This document shows positions 47,114-57,944 of a DNA stretch of 64,000 nt, piece by piece; within the stretch, counting starts at the first letter, position 1; each line of letters begins with the position of its first letter. Position numbers and translations under genes: made by a program. The notes beneath the pieces were generated by a model that did not search any database, was not told where the DNA came from, and saw only the letters and a program-made list of their open reading frames with translations. The stretch lies in the NCBI RefSeq assembly GCF_910592395.1, contig NC_088317.1:11100001-11164000 (forward strand). Reading direction: 5' to 3'. Source of the stretch: Lineus longissimus (taxonomy: Eukaryota; Nemertea; Pilidiophora; Heteronemertea; Lineidae).

Positions 47114-47955
47114 CTTTTATCTTTATCTTTTGTGTAAATATCAAAATTGAGCGCTTAGGTAGCTTTCAGGAGTTAGAAGTGTGTTCATGCACCTTGCAAC
47201 CCCTAACCGTAGTTCCTAAAAAATAGTGGATTCCCTGTTGCTCACGTTATCTATCACTGAACGAACACCTGCACGAGTTGGGACATGCCGTGAAGACTTC
47301 CTGAAACCTCTAGCACCGTTCAATAGATTGGTGTATTTCATAAACGCATTTTCGTCATAATGGCTGCGTAGGCGTTCACTGCATTGGGAGTGCATCGGCC
47401 AGGTGATCAGCTGTTTCACAGTCAAGTTTTTGGTGCATTTTCCGTGTTTTGGACAAAAATCAAAATAGTTCGAAAGTAAGCTGACTAAACTAGATATTTT
47501 TTGCATTTTTCTCGAGCCTGAGCTATTGCCTTTTATGCGAAAAACCGGATTTTTGGATTTACCTGTAAGAAAACGTTTAAAATTCGCACTTTTTAGTGAT
47601 TTGAGGGTCTGGCTTGAGATTTTTAGTTTCGGATGGCATCAAGTAGTGGGAACAAATCCTGTGCTAATTATTGACATGTATCCCTTACATTAATGAGGTT
47701 AGTTCCTATAGAAAGAAGAGATCACGGCCTTTCCGATGGTATACAACAGCGGCTGGTCATTCTTCGAAATGTGCCTTTAAAACCCTAAATGAAAGGGGTG
47801 CCATTTGCTATTGAGAGAACATCCTGGCGTCACGCACTACCGGGATAACTGTTGAGTCTTACCTTACGTTTCACATAACAACAGCTGGAAAAGATGTTTT
47901 GAATATTTCATTTTAACACGCCTGTAAATATGATATCTTAATTGAGTATCTACTC
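47114..47955 (+). repeat. Same ~140-bp repeat split by ~708 bp of other DNA
   Basis: The first third of the repeat ends at 47160 (GAGCGCTTAGGT) and it resumes at about 47869 (TTTCACATAACAACAG). The inserted 47161-47868 shows no clear inverted repeats or coding frame. It may be an unclassified insertion or a deletion/duplication product. Confidence 0.65.
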
Positions 47956-48366
47956 AAGTTAATAAATAATGTTTACAAAACCAACCATCGCTTGATTTAT
48001 TTGCATTTCTGATCTCGGGACATCAATATCAGTACAGTAATAGTCACATATTGGAGAAACCACATAATCTGAATCTGTGGCACATTGATCTTGGAGCATA
48101 CAAGATGGCACAAACTTTCCTCACTTGAGCCAACTCCTACAACTGCATCAGAGGATATTTCTGGTGGAGCCCCTACATATGTCTTTGGTGAAAATATGCT
48201 CCAGGACAATCTTACCTGGATATATGCATATTTTCCTCTGAGGAAATAATTTCCGAGAAGGAACTTTGGCCTTACAGACAAATTTATAGCCACATCGTCA
48301 CAACCTAACTTGTGTGTGCCAGTTGGCTTACTATCGGAACCCAAGTTGGGGTATGCAACATTGGGC

Positions 48367-48478
48367 CATATGAATAAAGACCAGTATATGCTTTTACTTC
48401 AAACTCTATGTACATTTACACTATGTCTTTCTGTACAAAACTGGAGTAAAAGCATTTACTAGTCTTTATTCATATCAC
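48367..48478. mobile_element. Tiny inverted-repeat element (~110 bp)
   Basis: ATGAATAAAGACCAGTATAT and GTAAAAGCAT.TACT.GTCTTTATTCAT are mirror ends with few mismatches. A related sequence lies at 51685-51790 inside the Mutator-like element. Confidence 0.65.
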
Positions 48479-49142
48479 CCATTGTCTGAGACTGTCAAAA
48501 GCATGTTTTGAGAGAAAGTCTCGTCATCACTCCTATTGCATTCATACATTTGTGTTTGACCCAGGTACAATCATGTGTCTTTAGTGTCACAGAATGTTTC
48601 ATGAGAGAAAGTCTTATCAATATTCCCAATGCATGCAAACAATTGTGTTGTATCCCATCTCTACCCAGCTATCTCCAGTAGAGTACATCATGCAGAAGAG
48701 ACTGCCTACCTCTGGCAATAATATTTCAGAGACAGGCCTGTTGTGACTGTCTTAAAGCTCTCTCATTTATCTGACAATATGATGGAGGTCCTAGGCTAAA
48801 TTCTGCTTGGTTGTGACTGTCTTTCTCTCTCCGTGGAGTTTCGGAACGAGAGTCCAATTGCCACTGTCTTATGTCTCACACCTCTCATAGCATTGGCAAC
48901 ATGGGGAAGCTCCCAGGCTCAATTTTGTCCGGTTGAGGATGTCATTGATTACAAAACTCAGTGGAGCTGCCAAGCAAAAGGAGTCCTGGTCCTGTCTTAT
49001 CTGTTATCGTGTTGGAGACAGTACATATACCTACAGGCTCAATTCTGTCTTATCTCTATGGTATGTATTTCATCATACTGAGCCCAATGTAGTAAGGACA
49101 CTTGATAGATGCCAAACTTGTCTCACAGGAACTGATCTTAAC
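48479..49142. other. Unassigned DNA
   Basis: Doubled phrases such as AGGCTCAATTTTGTC / AGGCTCAATTCTGTC hint at decayed tandem structure. No gene is supported. Confidence 0.4.
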
Positions 49143-49735
49143 TAAGGTTCCGACAAGGTCCTGATCGAGACACTTTGGTCATGTCAGCAGGTGTCTTAAG
49201 AGTCTTTGTGACATCATATCGAGATGTTGTTGACACACTTGACTGTACACTGTCCCCAGGGACTGATCTATGCTCAGGTTGTGGCATCATATCAAGCAAG
49301 GTTCCCGATTAAGACACTTTGATCGTGACGGCAGTTGCCTACAGGGTCTTTGCGACATCCTACCGTGTGATCTGATGTTGTTGAGACACTCGATTGTGTG
49401 TCCCCAGGGACTGATCTATGCTCAGGTTGTGACATCATATTAAGCAAGGTTCCCGATTGAGACACTTTGATCATGTCGGCAGTTGGCTACAGGGTCTTTG
49501 TGACATCTTATCGCGTGATCGGATGTTTTGGAGACACTCGATTGTGTGTCCCCAGGGACTGATTTATGCTCAGATTGTGACATCATATTAAGCAAGGTTC
49601 CCGATTGAGACACTTTGATCATGTCGGCAGTTGGCTACAGGGTCTTTGTGACATCTTATCGCGTGATCGGATGTTTTGGAGACACTCGATTGTGTGTCGC
49701 CAGGGACTGATCTTTGCTCAGGTTGTGACATCATA
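49143..49735 (+). repeat. Tandem repeat, ~148-bp unit, four copies
   Basis: AAGCAAGGTTCCCGATT recurs at 49294, 49442 and 49590 (148-bp period), with a more diverged first copy from about 49144. It is unrelated in sequence to the 152-bp satellite to the right. Confidence 0.85.
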
Positions 49736-49737
49736 TC

Positions 49738-49911
49738 TGTTCTGTAGGGACTGTATATTGATATAACTCCTCAACCTCTTAAACAAAACTTGCTACAAAA
49801 TCAATCAAACTTTACAAATGTTCATCGCACGTGCTCTCATGTCTTAACTCCTCGCCATTACTCGTTGTTGCCGTCGTTACACATACAACCGTCTCAACCA
49901 AATACACAACA
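49738..49911 (-). repeat. BEL/Pao 3' LTR
   Basis: 174 bp, TGTTGTGTATTTGG to CCTACAGAACA on the minus strand, preceded by a polypurine tract AGGGGGGAG. Inferred from the TG...CA boundary and position; no partner LTR is in the window. Confidence 0.65.
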
Positions 49912-49919
49912 CTCCCCCC

Positions 49920-50360
49920 TGAAAATCGAGGAGGCGAGATTTTCAATAACACAATGAACCTCACCCGCCGTAAGGCTTAATTCTGAGAAATGTATGCTGA
50001 ACACAATAGCTCCAAAATGCAAGACCTAGCATACATAAGTAAACAACTACACCTAATTCTATACCCTATAGAATATACCGTCAAATAACTCAAATACACA
50101 TAATGACAAATCTAATGCTAAGAGTATTCCCCCCATTTACCAACCTGGGAAATGTAAATTACAACCTTCTGGTAAGAAACTCTGATGATGATATACCTAG
50201 TAATAGTAATAATAGTATACTAATACATGTAATCAAAATGTTAAGAATTTTGACCCCTTGATAGAGATTTGGCAATCAGTTGACATGCATGTATCTGACA
50301 ACTACGACTGAGTAACCAAAACTCAACTCCAATTCTTGTATGTCACTCTGGATTAAATGT
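49920..50360 (-). other. BEL/Pao 3' non-coding tail
   Basis: AT-rich sequence between the end of pol and the polypurine tract; no frame is supported. Confidence 0.45.
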
Positions 50361-51120
50361 CTATTCTGCGGGTTCCAACAAACGCAACTTCTGAATAGGC
50401 CTTCTCATCAATCCTCTCTTGGTTTTCACTGTGACTGACCTAACCAACCCGTCTCTTCCTGGGTGTGTGGCCATCACACGTCCTAGTGCCCAATCTAGTT
50501 TTCTGATGTTGTCCTCCGCCACTAGAACGATGTCTCCCTCTTGCAGATTATCTCGTATCTCTGTCCATTTTGAACGGCGCTGTAATTCCACAAGGTATTC
50601 ACTTGTCCACCTTTTCCAAAACTGTTTGGATATCCTCCGTTGATAGGCCCATCTCCTTTCAAGTGACAACTCTGGCTTGTATACAGATGGCAGCAACTGC
50701 AGATTTCTTCCTATGATCAAGTGACCAGGGGTTAATGGAAGAGGATCCTCCTTGTCAGCCGAGATATCCGATAAGGGTCGAGAATTGATTTGAGCTTCTG
50801 CATCAGTGAGCACGGTCTGAAGCTCGGTAAATGTCAGGCTGGCCTTTCTGAGAATCTTTGAGAGAGCTCGTTTTACACTTCCAACAAGTCGTTCATAAAA
50901 TCCTCCATGCCATGGAGCCCTAGGAGTTATGAACTTCCACTCGATTCCTTCCAGTCTGAGTTTATCCTTGATTCTCGCATTGTTGTGGAACAAACGCTAA
51001 AGCAATGAAGCTGCACTCTCAAATGTTTTTGCATTATCGGAGTAGATGGTACAACACTTTCCACGCCGATTCATCATGCGTCTCAATGCTTGTAGGAACT
51101 CCTCTGTTGTCAAATTTGCT
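50361..51120 (-). pseudogene. BEL/Pao integrase, C-terminal part
   Basis: The minus frame covers the integrase core from ANLTTEEFLQALRR through IYSDNAKTF (second catalytic Asp) and PRAPWHGGFYERLVGSVK (catalytic Glu), then the DUF5641-like C-terminal domain with SRPL, LTPGHLIIGR and DIVLV. One in-frame TAG (plus 50997-50999) interrupts it. It is split from the N-terminal part by the insertion at 51130-51967. Confidence 0.88.
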
Positions 51121-51129
51121 GCCCTGGTG
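51121..51129. other. Target-site duplication, left copy
   Basis: GCCCTGGTG, repeated exactly at 51968-51976 on the other side of the Mutator-like element. Confidence 0.9.
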
Positions 51130-51967
51130 CGGCTGTTATAAAACGCGGATTCCGCGGATCCGCGGAATCCGCGCGTACCTGGTTCCGCTGGCTACCGTCA
51201 GATGTAGTGGTAGTCGTTCACACGCTCTCTGCACGGTCACTGCACGCAGCACGAATTTAGAGAACTAAATCGTGCCGTAATAACTGTATTTCATTACATT
51301 ATTTTGAGGGAAGGTAAGTACTATAAACAGACACTGTGGACTGAAATACAGACATGACTGTTATTCTATTAATCACATATACATTGTACTACGGTTTTTT
51401 GAATTTTTTTTACCAAGGATGAATCGTTGCCTGAAGATGGCTAAAGATGGCTAAATTAGCCCCACTGCTGCTGCCTATAGTCCCCACCGCATTTTGGTAT
51501 ATTCATTAAATAAAATACCACCATGCGAATGGTTAATTGACAAGGACATTTAAATAAGCCTGGTTATCATTTCATGTCGGATTAAACGTAAACTGAATCA
51601 CACACTACCCTGGGCGATCTTCGGTCCGAGTAGCTAGACCTACCATTGAGAGTATAAGAATGTTCCAGAAGGGCGCCAATGGCTAATATTCATAAAAAAC
51701 GAGGAAAAGTTTTTACTTTAAACTTCATGTATACCATACATTTACACTAGCCATCTCTGTAGAACAATGTAGTAAAAAGCATATTAGCACATGATATAAT
51801 TACAGTTGGCTGGCATTGATTATTGTATGTTGGAGCTCTCGGCCTAGCGATAGATCAAAACACAGTTATCATTACATCTGACTACCACTACATCTGACGG
51901 TGGCCAGCGGAACCAGGTACGCGCGGTTTCCGCGGATTTCCGCGGAATCCGCGTTTTATAACAGCCG
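51130..51967. mobile_element. Non-autonomous Mutator-like (MULE) element
   Basis: 838 bp with terminal inverted repeats of about 86-88 bp (51130-51215 and 51880-51967). They begin CGGCTGTTATAAAACGCGG, perfect over the first 28 bp and closely matched beyond, with an internal GC-rich palindrome. Exact 9-bp target duplications flank it. Long inverted repeats plus a 9-bp duplication fit the Mutator superfamily. The interior is non-coding and contains fragments of R1 (about 51450-51500) and of the 48367 element (51685-51790). Confidence 0.88.
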
Positions 51968-51976
51968 GCCCTGGTG
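51968..51976. other. Target-site duplication, right copy
   Basis: GCCCTGGTG, identical to 51121-51129. Confidence 0.9.
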
Positions 51977-52320
51977 GCCATACATGTGAATATGAGGATG
52001 TAAGCCTTGTTGCTTCCAGCTCCATGTTTTCCACTGACATGTACTTCTCTAACATAGAGTGGTCCAGCATAGTCCACTCCAATGTTGGTAAATGGTGGCG
52101 ATACCTTAACTCTTTCCTCTGGCAACGGCGCCATTTTCTGCTCTAATTTTCTGGCACTTCTACATTTCTTACACGGTAGGACTCTGCGAACTTCCTGCCG
52201 GCCACATACTAACCAGTATTTGCTTCTCAAGTTAGACAAGGTTTGAACAACTCCTCTGTGTCCAAAGATGATGTGATAGTGGAATATCAACATTTCCACA
52301 AATCTATTGTGATTAGGCAG
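51977..52320 (-). pseudogene. BEL/Pao integrase, zinc region and start of core
   Basis: The minus frame has the HHCC zinc region (FHYHIIFGHRG and CKKC), then FTNIGVDYAGPLYV with the first catalytic Asp, to YILIFTCMATRA at the insertion. Ignoring the MULE and one target copy, the frame runs straight into the C-terminal part. Upstream pol (RT, protease) and gag are missing because satellite begins at 52322. Confidence 0.88.
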
Positions 52321-53216
52321 CTGAGGCCGCAATTTTGAGAGTCTGCAACGAGAAGTTGTCATTCAACTAACAATATAAGACTACTGGCGATGACGGTTGG
52401 TCGGCGATGGCGCTCGTCGCGACCGATCACGCTCATTTTCGTTATACAGAGTCGAGATGCCCGATTGGACAAACTTAGACCGCAATTTCGAGATTCTGCG
52501 ATGATAAGTTGTCATTCGATAGCAATATTACACTACTGGCGAAGGAAGTCGGTCGGCGATGGCGCTCATCGCGACCGATCACACTCATTTTGGTTATACA
52601 GAGTCGAGATGCCCGATTGGACAGACATAGACCGGAATTTTGAGATTCTGCGATGATAAGTTGTCATTCGATAGCAATATTACACTACTGGCAAAGGAAG
52701 TCGGTCGGCGATGGCGCTCATCGCGACCGATCACACTCATTCTGGTTATACAGAGTCGAGATGACCGATGGACAAACTGAGACCGCATTTTCGAGATTCT
52801 GTGATGATAAGTTGTCACTCGACTTGAGATATTACACGACTGGCGATGACGGTCGGTCAGCGATGGCGCTCGTCGTGATGATAAGTTGTCATTCTACTAA
52901 CGATATAAGACTGCTGGCGATGATTGTCAGTCGGCAATGGCGCTTGTCGTGATCGATCAAGCTAATTTTGGTTTTTCAGAGTCGAGATGCCCGAATGGAC
53001 AAACTGAGACCGCAATATCGAGATTCTGCAATGATAAGTTATCATTCGACTAGCGATATTACCCCACTGGCGATGACGGTCGGTCGGCGATGGCGCTCGT
53101 CGCAACCGATCATGTTCAATTTGGTTATACAGAGTCGAGATGACCGATTGGACAAACTGAGGCCGCAATTTTGAGAGTCTGCAACGAGAAGTTGTCATTC
53201 AACTAACAATATAAGA

Positions 53217-56200
53217 CTACTGGCGATGACGGTTGGTCGGCGATGGCGCTCGTCGCGACCAATCACGCTCATTTTCGTTATACAGAGTCGAGATGCCCGA
53301 TTGGACAAACTTAGACCGCAATTTCGAGATTCTGCGATGATAAGTTGTCATTCGATAGCAATATTACACTACTGGCGAAGGAAGTCAGTCGGCGATGGCG
53401 CTCATCGCGACCGATCACACTCATTTTGGTTATACAGAGTCGAGATGCCCGATTGGACAGACATAGACCGCAATTTTGAGATTCTGCGATGATAAGTTGT
53501 CATTCGATAGCAATATTACACTACTGGCGAAGGAAGTCGGTCACTCGACTTGAGATATTACACGACTGGCGATGACGGTCAGTCGGCGATGGCACTCGTC
53601 GCGACCGATCACGCTCATTGTGGTTATACAGAGTCAAGATGCCCGATTGGACAAACTGAGACCGCAATTTTGAGATTCTGCGATGATAAGTTGTCATTCG
53701 ATAGCAATATTACACTACTGGCGAAGGAAGTCGGTCACTCGACTTGAGATATTACACGACTGGCGATGACGGTCAGTCGGCGATGGCACTCGTCGCGACC
53801 GATCACGCTCATTTTGGTTATACAGAGTCAAGATGCCCGATTGGACAAACTGAGACCGCAATTTTGAGATTCTGCGATGATAAGTTGTCATTCGATAGCA
53901 ATATTACACTACTGGCAAAGGAAGTCGGTCGGCGATGGCGCTCATCGCGACCGATCACACTCATTCTGGTTATACAGAGTCGAGATGACCGATGGACAAA
54001 CTGAGACCGCATTTTCGAGATTCTGTGATGATAAGTTGTCACTCGACTTGAGATATTACACGACTGGCGATGACGGTCGGTCAGCGATGGCGCTCGTCGT
54101 GATGATAAGTTGTCATTCTACTAACGATATAACACTGCTGGCGATGATTGTCAGTCGGCAATGGCGCTTGTCGTGATCGATCAAGCTAATTTTGGTTTTT
54201 CAGAGTCGAGATGCCCGATTGGACAAACTGAGACCGCAATATCGAGATTCTGCAATGATAAGTTATCATTCGACTAGCGATATTACCCCACTGGCGATGA
54301 CGGTCGGTCGGCGATGGCGCTCGTCGCAACCGATCATGTTCAATTTCGTTATACAGAGTCGAGATGACCGATTGGACAAACTGAGACCGCAATTTTGAGA
54401 GTCTGCAACGAGAAGTTGTCATTCAACTAACAATATAAGACTACTGGCGATGACGGTTGGTCGGCGATGGCGCTCGTCGCGACCGATCACGCTCATTTTC
54501 GTTATACAGAGTCGAGATGCCCGATTGGACAAACTTAGACCGCAATTTCGAGATTCTGCGATGATAAGTTGTCATTCGATAGCAATATTACACTACTGGC
54601 GAAGGAAGTCAGTCGGCGATGGCGCTCATCGCGACCGATCACACTCATTTTGGTTATACAGAGTCGAGATGCCCGATTGGACAGACATAGACCGCAATTT
54701 TGAGATTCTGCGATGATAAGTTGTCATTCGATAGCAATATTACACTACTGGCGAAGGAAGTCGGTCGGCGATGGCGCTCATCGCGACCGATCACACTCAT
54801 TTTGGTTATACAGAGTCGAGATGCCCGATTGGACAGACATAGACCACAATTTTGAGATTCTGCGATGATAAGTTGTCATTCGATAGCAATATTACACTTC
54901 TGGCGAAGGAAGTCGGTCGGCGATGGCGCTCATCGCGACCGATCACACTCATTCTGGTCATACAGAGTCGAGATGACTGATGGACAAACTGAGACCGCAT
55001 TTTCGAGATTCTGTGATGATAAGTGGTCACTCGACTTGAGATATTACACGACTGGCGATGACGGTCGGTCGGCGATGGCGCTCGTCGCGATGATAAGTTG
55101 TCATTCTACTAACGATATAAGACTGCTGGCGACGATTGTCAGTCGGCAATGGCGCTTGTCGTGATCGATTAAGCTAATTTTGGTTTTTCAGAGTCGAGAT
55201 GCCCGATTGGACAAACTGAGACCGCAATTTCGAGATTCTGCAATGATAAGTTATCATTGGACTAGCGATATTACCCCACTGGCGATGACGGTCGGTCGGC
55301 GATGGAGCTCGTCGCAACCGATCATGTTCATTTTGGTTATACAGAGTCGAGATGACTGATTGGACAAACTGAGGCCGCAATTTTGAGAGTCAACAACGAG
55401 AAGTTGTCATTCAACTAACAATATAAGACTACTGGCGATGACGGTTGGTCGGCGATGGCGCTCGTCGCGACCGATCATGCTCATTTTCGTTATACAGAGT
55501 CGAGATGCCCGATTGGACAAACTGAGACCGCAATTTCGAGATTCTGCGATGATAAGTTGTCATTTGATAGCGATATTACACGACTGGCGATGAAAGTCGG
55601 TCGGAGATGGCGCTCGTCGCGACCGATCACATTCATTTTGGTTATACAGAGTCAAGATGACCGATTGAACAAACTTAGACCGCAATTTCGAGATTCTGCG
55701 ATGATAAGTTGTCATTCGATAGCAATATTACACTACTGGCGAAGGAAGTCAGTCGGCGATGGCGCTCATCGCGACCGATCACACTCATTTTGGTTATACA
55801 GAGTCGAGATGCCCGATTGGACAGACATAGACCGCAATTTTGAGATTCTGCGATGATAAGTTGTCATTCGATAGCAATATTACACTACTGGCGAAGGAAG
55901 TCGGTCGGCGATGGCGCTCATCGCGACCGATCACATTCATTTTGGTTATACAGAGTCGAGATGCCCGATTGGACAGACATAGACCGCAATTTTGAGATTC
56001 TGCGATGATAAGTTGTCATTCGATAGCAATATTACACTACTGGCGAAGGAAGTCGGTCACTCGACTTGAGATATTACACGACTGGCGATGACGGTCAGTC
56101 GGCGATAGCACTCGTCGCGACCGATCACGCTCATTTTGGTTATACAGAGTCAAGATGCCCGATTGGACAAACTGAGACCGCAATTTTGAGATTCTGCGAT

Positions 56201-57944
56201 GATAAGTTGTCATTCGATAGCAATATTACACTACTGGCGAAGGAAGTCGGTCACTCGACTTGAGATATTACACGACTGGCGATGACGGTCAGTCGGCGAT
56301 GGCACTCGTCGCGACCGATCACGCTCATTTTGGTTATACAGAGTCAAGATGCCCGATTGGACAAACTGAGACCGCAATTTTGAGATTCTGCGATGATAAG
56401 TTGTCATTCGATAGCAATATTACACTACTGGCAAAGGAAGTCGGTCGGCGATGGCGCTCATCGCGACCGATCACACTCATTCTGGTTATACAGAGTCGAG
56501 ATGACCGATGGACAAACTGAGACCGCATTTTCGAGATTCTGTGATGATAAGTTGTCACTCGACTTGAGATATTACACGACTGGCGATGACGGTCGGTCAG
56601 CGATGGCGCTCGTCGTGATGATAAGTTGTCATTCTACTAACGATATAAGACTGCTGGCGATGATTGTCAGTCGGCAATGGCGCTTGTCGTGATCGATCAA
56701 GCTAATTTTGGTTTTTCAGAGTCGAGATGCCCGATTGGACAAACTGAGACCGCAATATCGAGATTCTGCAATGATAAGTTATCATTCGACTAGCGATATT
56801 ACCCCACTGGCGATGACGGTCGGTCGGCGATGGCGCTCGTCGCAACCGATCATGTTCAATTTGGTAATACAGAGTCGAGATGACCGATTGGACAAACTGA
56901 GGCCGCAATTTTGAGAGTCTGCAACGAGAAGTTGTCATTCAACTAACAATATAAGACTACTGGCGATGACGGTTGGTCGGCGATGGCGCTCGTCGCGACC
57001 GATCACGCTCATTTTCGTTATACAGAGTCGAGATGCCCGATTGGACAAACTTAGACCGCAATTTCGAGATTCTGCGATGATAAGTTGTCATTCGATAGCA
57101 ATATTACACTACTGGCGAAGGAAGTCAGTCGGCGATGGCGCTCATCGCGACCGATCACACTCATTTTGGTTATACAGAGTCGAGATGCCCGATTGGACAG
57201 ACATAGACCGCAATTTTGAGATTCTGCGATGATAAGTTGTCATTCGATAGCAATATTACACTACTGGCGAAGGAAGTCGGTCGGCGATGGCGCTCATCGC
57301 GACCGATCACACTCATTTTGGTTATACAGAGTCGAGATGCCCGATTGGACAGACATAGACCGCAATTTTGAGATTCTGCGATGATAAGTTGTCATTCGAT
57401 AGCAATATTACACTTCTGGCGAAGGAAGTCGGTCGGCGATGGCGCTCATCGCGACCGATCACACTCATTCTGGGCATACAGAGTCGAGATGACTGATGGA
57501 CAAACTGAGACCGCATTTTCGAGATTCTGTGATGATAAGTTGTCACTCGACTTGAGATATTACACGACTGGCGATGACGGTCGGTCGGCGATGGCGCTCG
57601 TCGCGATGATAAGTTGTCATTCTACTAACGATATAAGACTGCTGGCGACGATTGTCAGTCGGCAATGGCGCTTGTCGTGATCGATTAAGCTAATTTTGGT
57701 TTTTCAGAGTCGAGATGCCCGACTGGACAAACTGAGACCGCAATTTCGAGATTCTGCAATGATAAGTTATCATTCGACTAGCGATATTACCCCACTGGCG
57801 ATGACGGTCGGTCGGCGATGGCGCTCGTCGCAACCGATCATGTTCAATTTGGTTATACAGAGTCGAGATGACCGATTGGACAAACTGAGGCCGCAATTTT
57901 GAGAGTCTGCAACGAGAAGTTGTCATTCAACTAACAATATAAGA
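53217..57944. repeat. Higher-order satellite repeat, copy 1 (4,728 bp)
   Basis: Four blocks, each opening CTACTGGCGATGACGGTTGG: 53217 (1224 bp, A), 54441 (988, B), 55429 (1528, C), 56957 (988, D). Block-specific variants, such as GACCAATCACGC in A and GACCGATCATGC in C, recur at the same places in copy 2. Confidence 0.93.

Noticed and set aside
49143-49735. Relationship between the 148-bp tandem repeat and the 152-bp satellite
   Set aside because: The lengths are similar but the unit sequences share no recognisable blocks.
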